Below are positions 20,811 to 31,480 of a DNA stretch of 64,000 bases, piece by piece. Location: positions 3,844,001 through 3,908,000 of the forward strand of contig OY751491.1 of the NCBI GenBank assembly GCA_963565915.1, read 5' to 3'. Both the position numbers and the translations under genes were made by a program. The stretch is from Entoloma clypeatum (lineage: Eukaryota > Basidiomycota > Agaricomycetes > Agaricales > Entolomataceae). The first letter of the stretch is position 1; every line of letters begins with the position of its first letter. The notes under the pieces are model-generated. The model was given only the letters and a program-made list of their open reading frames with translations. It searched no databases and was not told where the DNA came from.

Positions 20811-21677
20811 ATGGCAGAAGCTCCGGCTGTACAAACAATGGATACATCCAAGATCATCAAGGATCCTGGGATGTTCAAGGACAGATACACCTTTGACAAG
20901 TGGTGGAAAGCCACCAAACTATACATCAGGTTCCAAAAGAGCCTTACAGACGATCAGAAGATTCTTGCGGTGCTATCCCACATGATGGAAGGGTCCGGCA
21001 GACACTGGGCCAGTAACAAGTTAGACGCTCTTGCTGTTGACAACGAGAACATCACCTGGCTAGGCTTTTCCGATGATATTGCCACATGATTCTCCATCGC
21101 CAACAAGTCGGTCACTGCCAAAGCAAGACTCAAAATCCTGAAACAAGAGAAATGCACCGTTGATGAATTCTTGGATGAATTCAAAGAACTCTTGAAACTG
21201 TCAAACCTTGGCGAAGAAACTGGGAAATACATCCTAGAGAAGAACATCAACCGCAGAATTTCTGAACAAGTGGCTAGTGATGGCAAGATGTACACCGATT
21301 ACGCAAAGGAGATCCGAAACAAGGGACGACAGATGGAAGGACACGCACTGGTCATCCAAGGTGGTGGCGACATGCGCACCGGATCGGGTACCACTTATGG
21401 TGGTCAGGGCAAGGCCATGGAGATCAACAAAGCAGGAGTAGCCCGTTGCTACAACTGTCAACACTTCGGTCATCTGGCTAAAGACTGTAGCGCTCCAAAG
21501 AAGAAAGATGGTCGCAAGTGTTTCAACTGTGACCAAGAAGGCCATATCACGTGCAACTGCCGCAAGCCGAAGAAGAACTCCGGAAGGGTTAGGAAGGTGT
21601 CGGAGGAAGATGCTGAGAATGATGAAACCACAATCTTAGAAGCCGACGAGAAGGATTTTCCCGAAGGGTCCGATTAA
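20811..21677 (+). pseudogene. Gypsy-B copy 2 Gag, nonsense codon
   Basis: It is homologous along its length to the intact Gag at 12576-13442, with the same start (MAEAP...), capsid-like region, two CCHC knuckles (CYNCQHFGHLAKDC and CFNCDQEGHITCNC) and acidic tail. Codon TGA at 21087-21089 interrupts it. Copy 1 reads ACG CGA at this place and copy 2 reads ACA TGA, so two CpG sites have each lost their C. The reading frame is also open upstream of the ATG, as in copy 1. The protein would stop after about 92 residues, before the zinc knuckles. Confidence 0.9.
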
Positions 21678-21727
21678 ACGACGCTAAGTCATGACCCTTA
21701 TCTATTAAACGGACTTGCTTGCCTTGT

Positions 21728-24700
21728 ATGACTGCAGACAATAGAACCTATGTCATCCCTGCCAAGCAAGCTGCTGCATCGACTAAGATTGTGAAGGGAG
21801 ATAAACCTCCGAAAAGATGAGAAATCAGGCTGTTAGCTCAGCTCAAAACACGACGAGGACCAAAGGTTATCCGACCTGAGGTTGACAGCAGATGTGATCG
21901 CACATGCATCCATCCCAGAATAGTATGTGAACAGAACCTCCCCACGCGAGGAATACCGCCCATAGCAATTCTAAATGCAGATGGATCACCAAATTGACAA
22001 CAGAAAGCGAGCCAACTTGCCAAAGTCAAACTGGATTTGGGAGCACATCAGGAAACCATGGAAGCAATGGTACTGGACATTGGGAAAATGGACATGCTCT
22101 TGGGACATGACTGGTTGGTACACCACAACCCCACAATCAATTGGACAACCGGCGCGGTAACATTTAACCGGTGGCCAACAACATGTTGAACCAAACACTC
22201 GGATTTCAGGATTAACCATAATAGTCGCAAACACCGGGTTCGCATGGTTGAGGTGCGCGACAAAGATGCACCCAAAAAGTCGGATCAGAAATGGAAGCCT
22301 GGAGACCCTATTTTGGAAGCTGTCACTCCCACACCACCTCCCACAACCAAACAACCCTCATATGTTGAACAATTTGCTCATCTCTTCGAGAAAGAGAACT
22401 TTGATAAGATCCCAAAGGAGAGGGAATGGGACCATGGTATCGAACTTACACTGGACGCACCAAAGGAACTAGGGGGAAATACATATCCTATGACACAAAA
22501 GGAACAAGAGGAATTGGACGCATTCATTGACGAAGGTCTAGCAACAGGAAAGCTCCGCCCATCCAAATCCCCTTATGCCTCCCCTGGCTTCTTCATCAAC
22601 AAGAAGGATGGCTCCAAATGATTGGTACAAGATTACCACATGGTCAACAAATTTACGGTCAAAGACAAGTTCCCACTCCCACGAATATCTGATCTCTTGG
22701 ACATACTGAAAGATGCAGTCTACTTCAATAAAATGGACATCATGTGGGGCTATAACAATGTCCGGATTAAGGAGGGTGATGAATGGAAAGCTGCCTTCCT
22801 CACCAGTCGAGGATTGTTCGAACCATTGGTCATGTTTTTCAGTCTTTGCAACTCCCCAGGAACATTCTCTCAAATGATGGCTAGTCTATTCCGGGACCAG
22901 ATCCGCCGACGTATCTGCGTGATCTACATGGATGACATCGTGGTTATTGGTAAAACCAAGGAAGAACTCGCACGAAACACCAAAGAAATCCTACAGATCC
23001 TATCAGACAATGATTTGTTCCTAAAGGAGAAGAAGTGTTTATGGGAAGTAACAAAATGTCCTATATTGGGATATGTGGTTGGTGAGGGACGTGTTGAGAT
23101 GGAAACTGAGAAGGTGGATACAATTCAAAACTGGCAAGCACCCACATCAAAAAAGGAAATTCAGAGGTTCCTTGGATTTGCTAACTTCTATCGACATTTT
23201 ATTGAAGGGTACTCAAACATTGCGAAACCTCTCACCGTGCTCACAGGCGGTACGGCATTTACTTGGGGACCAACAGAGCAGCAAGCCTTTGAAGGTCTCA
23301 TACGGGCAATTACATCGGCACCAGTCTTGGCATTACCAAAACCAGAGGGACAGTTCAGGGTTGAAACCGATGCATCGGGCTATGCAATTGGAGCAGTACT
23401 CTCTCAGAAGCAAGACGACAAATGGCACCCCATCGCGTTCTTGTCGCGGACCATGTCCGCGGCTGAACAGAATCACGAGATATATGACAAGGAACTCCTG
23501 GCAGTTGTGGAAGCATTAAAAGATTGGAGACACTATCTGCTCGAAGCCAGGGAATGTTTCGAAATCTTGACCGATCACAAGAACCTGGAGTATTTCCGTC
23601 GTCCTCAGGACCTGAATCAACGACAGCGACGCTGGAAAATGAAGTTACAAGACTATGACTTCAAATTACAGCATGTACCCGGCAAGACCAATGCGAAAGC
23701 GGACATCCTGTCACGCTTACCCTGGTATGAAGCGGAACTCGAACCACAAGACAGTGACCAAATGCTCAAGGAGGGACTATTCTTGAAACGGTTGGAATCA
23801 GAAGATGTGGTACAAATGGAGATGTTCACGGAGGAACAATTCTTTGAAGGGGGTGAGACATCTGATTCCATCAAAATTGGAAAAAAAACATCACAACCAT
23901 CAAAAACCCATGGATCGCACACATCAAGGCTTTGAACCGCATGGAGACAGAAGTAGCACAGGGCCTAAAAAAGAATCCTCATTGGTATCAGCAGGAGAAC
24001 GAGTCTATGTCCCGCCAGATCCACAATTATGACAAGAATTGATGTTCGAGTCACACAATGCACCAGTGGCTGGACATCCAGGACAGTACCGGACACATGA
24101 ACTCCTCACTCGCACCTACTGGTGGCCTACCATACTGCATGATGTGAAGAAGTACGTGAAGGGTTGCGACACTTGTCAACGCAACAAGATTAACCGACAA
24201 AAGTGACACACTCCGCTACATCCCCATGCAGCACCAAGTCACCCATGGGAAGACATAGGAATCGACATTGTGGGACTGATACCAGAATCTGATGGAAAAA
24301 ACGCAATTCTGGTCATCACGGATAGACATTCGAAGATGCTTCACCTCATTCCGACAACCGTGGAACTATCAGCGGCAGGATTAGCCAAGATCTATCGGGA
24401 TCAGATATGGAAGCTTCATGGGATCCCCAAGAAGATCATCAGCGATAGGGGACCACAGTTCGCTGCGAAGTTCATGGAGATACTCTGCCGCATGTTAGGG
24501 ATCAAGAGGAACCTGTCCACCGCATACCACCCACAGACTGATGGACAGGCCGAGCACGGATAGACATTTGAAGATGCTTCACCTCATTCCGACAACCGTG
24601 GAACTATCAGCGGAAGGATTAGCCAAGATCTATCAGGATCAGATATGGAAGCTTCATGGGATCCCCAAGAAGATCATCAGCGATAGGGGACCGCAGTTCG

Positions 24701-24773
24701 CCGCGAAGTTCATGGAGATACTCTGCCGCATGCTAGGGATCAAGAGGAACCTGTCCACCGCATACCACCCACA
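21728..24773 (+). pseudogene. Gypsy-B copy 2 pol, heavily mutated
   Basis: It is homologous to pol of copy 1 from its start to the integrase core. The protease motif VDSG has become VDSR, removing the glycine of the catalytic triad. Stops occur at about 21818, 21999, 22187 and 22619, then at about 24034 and 24204. Most correspond to CGA in a sister copy. From 22622 to 23880 the frame is open and holds reverse transcriptase with IYMDDIV and RNase H with VETDASGYAIG. An expanded A run near 23881-23889 shifts the frame afterwards. The integrase segment 24317-24554 is tandemly duplicated. The frame is then cut by the Gypsy-D LTR. Inactive. Confidence 0.9.
24317..24773 (+). repeat. 238-bp tandem duplication inside integrase
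   Basis: The segment starting CACGGATAGACATT at 24317 recurs at 24555, an offset of 238 bp. The second unit runs to the Gypsy-D insertion and beyond it at 32089. The units differ by a handful of substitutions. The sequence covers the integrase core from the DRHSK motif to the TDGQAE motif. Confidence 0.9.
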
Positions 24774-25101
24774 TGTTATGATTGCTCTTATCTTATCCTA
24801 TTATCTAATCTCATTTTATCTTATCTCTTGATCTTATCTCATCTTATCCTATCTCTTGATCTTATCCTATCTTATCTCAAACCTTTATCTTATTCTACCT
24901 CATGTTAGACACATGTTATTCTAGAACAGTCTTATTTACTGTGCACCTCATTTATGCCTCATGGTATTTACATATATAAGTAGCCTACTTTCCTTTGTAT
25001 TCTGTAGCTTGTTCTCTTGAGATCCCATGTGGGTCAATAGTCAGCATTGCTCCTTTGTCTTGATGGCATCGTATCACCTCTCCTTGCGCGTTTTATGTTC
25101 G

Positions 25102-25657
25102 TGTTACGGCGATAGCCTACAACAACAAGTTCAACAGATTGGATCACGTGGGTTCGAACTGGTTCCACAACAAGTCCCTCAATAGGTCGACTTGGTCAAT
25201 TGGCGAGTTCCTCAGAAGGACGACTCGGTTCAGGTCAAGCAGAGCTAAGTCCTCGCAAGGCACTTAGTTAGAGAGTGTTCGAAGTAATAGACAAGTAAGC
25301 GTTGTTTGCCTAGGTCAAGCTGAGGACCTCTACTCTAAGGTTACAGGTCTTATATATGTTATCCTATGGCTATAAATAAGTAAGTGCTGCGCAGGAGCTA
25401 AATAAGCCATTGGTTAGATAGATGTTTCAAGGGGCTGTGGCATAAGAGTCAGAGATAAGGCCGCGAGGCCGTGAGTCAGAGATAACAAGTGAAAATGTAT
25501 CTAAAAGGGGAATAGTCCGAGTCAGTGTGAGTCATAGCGCTGATAGAGGGGATACATGTCCCAGGGTCGTCGGAGTTAAGTGAAATGGGGTGTGATGGGG
25601 ATCAAGGGTTGAAGGGTCGTGTGAAGGTGCGTAGGAAGAGGGTGAAAAAGTGTAACA
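25102..25657 (-). repeat. Chromo-E 3' LTR (556 bp)
   Basis: On the plus strand it starts TGTTACGGCG and ends AGTGTAACA. It pairs with the LTR at 31481-32036 and the truncated element's LTR at 46159-46712. Confidence 0.95.
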
Positions 25658-25698
25658 TTACCCCTCTTCTATGCTTGAAGTCACCGGCTTCAATGTTT

Positions 25699-26595
25699 TC
25701 AAGTTGCCATGTTGTGTATGGCATCGTTGTCAAACTCGTACTGGTCATCTTCCAGTGCTGCATAACCCGGGCCCAAGCACTCGTAATCGTAGTGTCCGGG
25801 TGCTTTCTTCCAACACTTCTGACATACATAGTATCCGCATTGACACTCAATGTGTCCATCTGCCCTAGCACAAAGGCCGCATTTGCGCCCTTTGTCAATA
25901 TGTGGCCATCCAGCAGGACGGCGCCAAGGTCCGCTCGGGGAGTGAGTGCGTCCACGCGTGTCAATCTCATAGTCAAGGTAATCGGGTTCGTTGGTGAGAT
26001 CGATGGGAGTCTGGGATGATGATCCATGCCCTAATGGAATAGACATGATGGTGCGTGTGGTTTTTCTTCTGGAGCGTTTAACAACTCCATAGGATTTCTT
26101 CTTTCCCTTGACGTCGGTCTTGACGTTGGAAAGGCTTTGGTCACTGGTGAAGGGCGACGTGGATTCGGGAGAAGTGGTACTTGGAGTGTCGGGGTTTCTG
26201 ATGATGAGGGGAACCAGATCAGGGATAGGGGTTGGTTCAGGGGTGGTGGCAAGATCAGGGAGGGGAGTGGTCAGGATAGGGTTTTCTGCCGATGGGTCTA
26301 GGAGCGTGACGTCGGGGGTGTTCGTGTGGTTATGAAACAGCCTTGCAAACTGTTGGTAGACACCTCTGTCTAGGAGCGTGTCGATGTGCCCCTCGATGAG
26401 TCGGGCAATGTTGGCGGTGGTATCGTAATGGAATTGGCGTAGGGTGATTAGCCCGAACAATGTGTTGACCAAGAATTGGTCGGTCTCATCGTCAATGTGC
26501 CGCAGCACTCTGTCATTGTGCTTGGGTTCGGTCAGGAGCCTAAAGAGGCGGTGTCGGTGAAGTTCCTTGGTGGCGGTATCAAAAACGGTGGTCAT
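25699..26595 (-). CDS. Chromo-E third frame: Cys-rich protein of unknown function
   Basis: An intact 298-codon frame starts 25 bp after the pol stop and ends 41 bp before the 3' LTR, the position taken by env or accessory genes in other LTR elements. Residues 1-100 are predicted mainly helical and charged. Residues 100-160 are rich in proline, serine and threonine. A basic cluster (GKKKSYGVVKRSRRKTTR, about 163-180) could be a nuclear localisation signal. The C-terminus (about 236-275) has a cysteine-histidine array: C-x2-C-x8-C-x-C-x4-C-x2-C-x6-H-x4-C, which could bind two zinc ions like RING or ZZ modules. There is no signal peptide or membrane segment, so it is not an envelope protein. I recognise no family. 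That it stays open while pol is broken suggests recent constraint or chance survival. Function unknown. Confidence 0.75.
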   Translation of the reverse strand: MTTVFDTATKELHRHRLFRLLTEPKHNDRVLRHIDDETDQFLVNTLFGLITLRQFHYDTTANIARLIEGHIDTLLDRGVYQQFARLFHNHTNTPDVTLLDPSAENPILTTPLPDLATTPEPTPIPDLVPLIIRNPDTPSTTSPESTSPFTSDQSLSNVKTDVKGKKKSYGVVKRSRRKTTRTIMSIPLGHGSSSQTPIDLTNEPDYLDYEIDTRGRTHSPSGPWRRPAGWPHIDKGRKCGLCARADGHIECQCGYYVCQKCWKKAPGHYDYECLGPGYAALEDDQYEFDNDAIHNMAT

Positions 26596-26620
26596 GATGA
26601 GAGGATGTGGGTTGTTGGGT

Positions 26621-29604
26621 TCAAAGGTGGTGGGTCTGTTTGTAGTACCCCAGCGTTTCTTGGGCTCTTTTTAAGTTGGATTCGGGTTCCCATGTGTTAT
26701 CGCTTGATGGGTATCCCATCCACTTGACCAAATATTTGTACCCTCTGCCCTGTCGCTTGTGGGTGAGGATTGCTTCTACTTCATACTCGTGTTCTCCTTC
26801 GATCAGATCAGGAGGTGGGTTATGGAAGTTTGGCCTGTGTGTGTCATTTTCCCGATAAGGTGTTAACAAGGAGGCATGGAAAACGGGGTGGATCTTCCAT
26901 TGTTCTGGAAGCTTCAGTTTGTACGTCATGGGCCCAAGCACCTCGGAAATGGTGAAGGGTCCTTCTCTTTTGGGTGCCAGTTTTCTGGAAGGGTATCTGA
27001 TTCGGAGGTTCTTCCCTTCTAGCCATACCTGTTCTCCTTTTCCAAACGGAGTGAGACCTCGTGTTGACCTTTCAGCCATCATCTGACAGGCTAGTTCGTG
27101 CGCTGCCAGCGCTTCATCTCTTGCTTGTTTCAGCTCTTTGAGCCGTTCTTCTACGCTTGGCACATTTGTCTTGTCAAATGCCAATGGTATGTCTCTCGGT
27201 TCGTATCCCATCATTAGATAGAATGGGGATCGTTTCGTCGTGGAGTGGGTCCTCTGATTATGACAGAACTCCATTGTTGAGTTGTGATCGTGCCATGTTT
27301 CAGGATTATTCGAACAGAACATTCGGAAATAGATCTCAAGTTCCTGATTTGCACGTTCTGTTTCTCCATCCGTTTGAGGGTGATAAGCCGTGCTCATCAT
27401 CAGTTTAATCCCTAGGAGTCGCCCTAGTTCTCTGAAGACCTGAGAAGCGAACTGCGGCCCTCTGTCCAACAGAATAGAGTCTGGGAGTCCGAATCTTCGG
27501 TACATGTGGTCCAAATAAAGTTTGGCAGTAAGGGTCGTGTCGGTGGTTTTCATACAAGGGATGGAAATTACCCCCTTCGTAGAACCATGGTCTACTACGA
27601 CCATGATACTGTCAAACCCGTTGCTCTCGGGTAGGTCCGTGATGAAGTCGATCGTCGTTTGGGAGAATGGTCTAGCGTCCTTTTGTGCTTTGATTGGCAT
27701 CAATCCAGGGTTCGTGGGGTGTGTGTTGACTTTCATTTGTTGGCAGGTTGCACATCCTCCAACATAATTCTTGACAAACACGTACATTCCTGGCCACCAA
27801 TAGTTTCGCCTGACCAATTCTAGGGTCTTTAGATGTCCCGGATGTCCACTTGGTAGGGAGTCGTGATATCGTTTTGTTATTTCCCGATGCAGAGTCTCAT
27901 CTGGTGGTACATAACATCTGTCACGGAAGAATAATATCCCGTCTTCTGTTCTCCATTCTGATAAATGGAATTTAATCGGTGGTGTTCCCGATTCTTTTAG
28001 GGCGGTGATGGCTTTCAAGAAAAGCTCATCGTTCTCGGTTGCTTTTAGGATATCTCCTTGTAGCTCAAGGTCCACCGTTTTGACGAAAATGTCATTTGGC
28101 AAAACGATAACGTCTTCGTTATCCGTGTCTTCTTCGGGTATATGGTCCGGTCGCCTTGACAAGGCATCAGACTGGATCATCTTCGATCCTGGGGTGTGTA
28201 CTAGTTTGAGTTCAAACTTGGAGAGATACAATCTCCACCTTGCTTGTCGTCTGTTTAATTTCTGGGGTTCCCGGTAATACGTCAAGTTCTTGTGATCTGA
28301 CAGAACAACCGTTGGAAACGGTGATCCAAGGAGGTAATGCCTCCAGGTTTCCAGTGATTGGATAACTCCCAAAAGTTCCCGATCATAGATCTCGTAGTTC
28401 CGTTCTGCCGCAGAGAACGAGTGCGATATATATCCGCAGGGGTGCCAGTCTCCATTTACATCTTGCTGGCGTAGTACTGCTCCTGTTGCCCATTTGGATG
28501 CATCAGATTCTATGATGAATGGTTTGCCAGTGTCTGGCATGAGCAATACCGGTGATTCCGCGAATTTGTCCTTTAATGTGTCGAATCCCGTCTGGCAGTC
28601 TTCATTCCATTGTCCGAGTAGTGTCCGATAAATCTTCGATAGAAGTTCCCAAATCCGAGGAAAGATCTGACTTGCTTGACAGTCGTGGGTTCTGGCCATT
28701 TTGCTATCCCCGATAACTTAACGGGGTCCATTGCGATTTCATTTTCTTTGATAATCAGTCTGAGGTATTCGCACTGCCTGACTCCAAATTCGCATTTTTC
28801 CAGGTTGAGATAGAGGTCATTCTCTATCATTTTTCTTAGTACGCGGAGCGTCCGTTCGGTGTCGATTTTGTCATTGACCGAGAAGATGAAGATGTCGTCC
28901 AAATAAATGAGCAACCATCCCTCTTCGAGTTCTTCTTTGAAGATTTCGTTCATCATTGCCTGAAATGTGGGTGGCATGCCTGCCAGCCCAAAGAAGGCAA
29001 CCAAGGGTTTGTACAACCCTCGATTGGTTTTGAATGCAGCCTTCCATTCATCGCCAGGTTTGATCCGTACATTGTTGTATCCCCAACGCATGTCCAGTTT
29101 GGTAAAGACCTTTGCTCCTTTCAGTTTGTCCAGTAAATCTCCGACCAGGGGTAATGGGTATGCGTTCTTCACTGTTCCCTCGTTCAATCGCCGATAGTCC
29201 TGACAGGGTCTGAGTTTATCCGAGTCCTTTTTAGCCACGAAGAAAAAGGGTGATGCCATTGGTGATTTCGAGGGTCTGATGTACCCCTTTCGAAGGTTCT
29301 CATCAAGGAATTCGTCCAATTTAGTTTGTTCTTCTGGTGACAAAGGATAAACCTTGCAGTCTTTCGGGATGAAGTCCGGTTTCAAGTCAATTGCGTGGTC
29401 CCATGTTTTGTGTTCCGGTAACCTCTCAGATGCCACTTTCTCAAACACCTTCTGATACTGATCGTATCGTTCTGGTAGTTCTTTCTTTGGTTTGTCCGCG
29501 GTGTCCGTGTTGTGTGTCAGTTTCTGGGAGATTGAGGTTTTGGCTTGGATCCAAATATCCTCAATGGGTTCGTCCGTTGTGACATATGTCCTGAATAGGT
29601 CTAG
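26621..29604 (-). pseudogene. Chromo-E pol: RT-RNase H-integrase-chromodomain, frameshifted
   Basis: Two overlapping frames together encode pol. The first (ATG at 29448, coding continuous from about 29604) has [11 protein letters not shown], the RT catalytic YLDD near 28885 and the [13 protein letters not shown] thumb motif. At about 28620 the sequence jumps from HYS straight to QWNEDCQ. This implies loss of roughly 45 bp and a shift into the second frame, which ends at 26621. The second frame carries RNase H (IIESDASKWATGAVL), the integrase zinc finger (ending CATCQQMK), the integrase core (TIDFITDLP, LLDRGPQFAS, TDGETERANQE) and a C-terminal chromodomain (YEVEAILTHKRQ...YLVKWMGYPSSDNTWEP). 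Chromodomains guide integration to marked chromatin. A second one-base frame problem separates this region from the protease frame near 29604. Confidence 0.9.
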
Positions 29605-30287
29605 GCATCGTCTGATTCTTTATCTATTCTTTTCAAGATAGGTCCATTTGCCGGTAGAGCCTCCTTCTTTGGTTTAAGGGTCTCTTCATCATCAATTTCT
29701 TCTACTGTTGCGAAGATCCTTTGTTTGGGTTCTTCTTTCATCCATGCTGCAATTGCAATGGGTTTCTTGTCTTTTGATGCTAATAGCTCATCAAATTTCT
29801 TCCTCATGACCCCTGCCAGAGTCTTCTTGAACCTGATAGTTTCAATATCCAAGGTTCCTCTTTCCCAATCAATCTTTGGGTTGTATTGTTTTAACCAGGG
29901 TAACCCCAAAATGGCGGTTTCCTTTCCAAGTCCAGTTATCAAGAATCTGACGTCGAGTTCTTTGTCATCGATCCAGATTTTCTTCCATGTACAATGGGTG
30001 ATCGTTCCTTCTTTGTTCTTTGTTCCGTCCACATTGAACACACGAATGGGCTTTAGTAATGGGATAAGCTCCATTCGGTTAGCTGTGGTGAACTTCTGGT
30101 CCAAGAAGGTTCCTCCTGCTCCTGAGTCTATCAGGGCGTTTATCTTTAGTCTTTCATTGATGCTTTCTCCTTCTCCTGACATTGAAATGGGGATCAAAAA
30201 AGATTTGTCATTCATGTCGGCTACAATTACAGGTGATAGGGAGATTGAAAACTGAGCGGGGGCTGACATCGGTACAGGCCGCTTCAT
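29601..30287 (-). CDS. Chromo-E aspartic protease frame
   Basis: This 228-codon frame starts at 30287 with an ATG that overlaps the gag stop codon in ATGA. It contains the retroviral-type aspartic protease motif [15 protein letters not shown] near residues 48-62 and the ILGLPWL flap-side motif near 128. The protease would release Gag and Pol products from the precursor. Its C-terminal 60 residues are acidic and basic linker. It ends at TAG 29601-29603. The neighbouring frame continues without interruption into RT, so the original element probably had a protease-RT fusion, now separated by a one-base shift. The overlap ATGA with gag suggests translation by termination and restart. Confidence 0.82.
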   Translation of the reverse strand: MKRPVPMSAPAQFSISLSPVIVADMNDKSFLIPISMSGEGESINERLKINALIDSGAGGTFLDQKFTTANRMELIPLLKPIRVFNVDGTKNKEGTITHCTWKKIWIDDKELDVRFLITGLGKETAILGLPWLKQYNPKIDWERGTLDIETIRFKKTLAGVMRKKFDELLASKDKKPIAIAAWMKEEPKQRIFATVEEIDDEETLKPKKEALPANGPILKRIDKESDDA

Positions 30288-31186
30288 TGAAAACCCTGTT
30301 TCTCCATTTCGGAGATCAAGGCGTCTTGTTCCTCATTTGGTAAGTCCTTGAAAATGCCTCGGATATGGGCATATGCGTCGGATGCTTTTTTGAACGTATT
30401 GTTCGCAACCGGGGTTTTTCCTCCTTTGTGTGCATCAGCACGATGTCCTGCCTGGTGGCAGACGAAGCACAACCCTTTCTTGAAGTGGTCGTCTCTCTCT
30501 TCGGCAGTCAGCCGGTCAATGTCCATGGCATTAGGATCTGGGGCGAAATGCGCGTTTCGGGGTGCGGGGTTATAGTTCACTTTGAACTTTTTCTTTCCCC
30601 CATCAGGTCTGAGTCTTTGAGCCACTGCCTTGGCCCTTCTCCACTGGTTGTCCAGTCTGGACGCCGTGGTGTACCATTCTTCCATTGTTCCTGGGACCTT
30701 ATCAAGGCCCAAGATCTTGTCTTGGAGCGCGTGTGGCAACCCCTCCATGAAGTAGTCTCTGAGAGATCGGTCGTCTTTGATCAGACTCTCTGCAGCCCAC
30801 AACTTGAACTTTTCAACATATTCGTCGGCAGTCATGCCTTCCATTCTTTGTGTTTTCATCATGGTTAACGCGTCTCCTTCTTTGTCAGCTGGGGAAAACG
30901 ACTTCCTCAGTTTTTCGATGAACTCCGCATATTTCGGGTACACAGATACTCCGGTGGTGCTGATATCTCTGTGCCAGGACTCCTTCCAGGGTCCGGCAGT
31001 TCCTCCTTTCATGTATGAGACAGTGAACAGGATTTTCTTCTTGTCGGAGTTGTAAATGTCATCGTTCATCTCCAGGTACAGGTTTGCGTCGAACAAAAAT
31101 TCAGATAGTTTCTTTCTATCTCCATTGAAGATCGCCGGCGGGCTGATCTTGATTTCTTTTTCTGGGGTCCTTACTTGAGAAGTCAT
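30284..31186 (-). CDS. Chromo-E Gag
   Basis: This 300-codon Gag carries a capsid-like retrotrans_gag region (about residues 10-190, with FLFDANLYLEMNDD, GTAGPWKESW and MTADEYVEKFKLWA) and a single zinc knuckle near residue 240, CFVCHQAGHRADAH. In the knuckle the last ligand is histidine instead of cysteine (CCHH). It would package element RNA. The first ATG is at 31186, but the frame is open upstream for about 85 codons with a proline-rich peptide. That peptide is conserved in the second Chromo-E copy (45860-46125), without an ATG in either, so a longer non-ATG-initiated form is possible. No internal stops. Confidence 0.85.
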   Translation of the reverse strand: MTSQVRTPEKEIKISPPAIFNGDRKKLSEFLFDANLYLEMNDDIYNSDKKKILFTVSYMKGGTAGPWKESWHRDISTTGVSVYPKYAEFIEKLRKSFSPADKEGDALTMMKTQRMEGMTADEYVEKFKLWAAESLIKDDRSLRDYFMEGLPHALQDKILGLDKVPGTMEEWYTTASRLDNQWRRAKAVAQRLRPDGGKKKFKVNYNPAPRNAHFAPDPNAMDIDRLTAEERDDHFKKGLCFVCHQAGHRADAHKGGKTPVANNTFKKASDAYAHIRGIFKDLPNEEQDALISEMEKQGFQ

Positions 31187-31480
31187 TTCTACAAGTGGAG
31201 TCTTTGGGGTGTCTGGGGTCGGTCTGGGTGCAGCAACAGCAGCAGCTGGCGGCGGTGGGTTTCGTCTCGGAGAGAGGTAAGAGGGTGATGTGGGGTTGAC
31301 TGGTACGAAAGAGGAGGTTACTCTTCTGTACGGTGTCGGCGGTGGTCGTGGTGTGATAGGTGCGTCAACGAACTCCTGTTCATCTTCTGAGTCGGACGGG
31401 ACTCCAAAGGTGTATTGTCGGGGAAGAATCTTTGCATCTAAAACCGCGGTGGGTTGACGACGTTGATTAGCTTGACCTTT
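31187..31480 (-). other. Chromo-E leader with open Gag N-terminal extension
   Basis: It lies between the 5' LTR and the Gag ATG. It reads in frame with Gag without stops and encodes a proline-rich peptide including DSEDEQEFVDAPITP. The homologous stretch of the second copy has a TGA at the site that is CGA here. The leader bases directly inside the LTR (AAAGGTCAAGC on the minus strand) are where a primer-binding site would lie; I cannot name the primer. Confidence 0.6.

Noticed and set aside
25140..25170. GTGGGTTCGAACTGG as a pol III B box in the Chromo-E LTR
   Set aside because: No A box at the right distance and no T-arm pairing; the motif is simply repeated because the LTR is repeated.
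25699..26595. Envelope gene reading of the third Chromo-E frame
   Set aside because: No signal peptide, transmembrane segment or fusion-peptide-like stretch; it has a basic cluster and a zinc-finger-like end instead.
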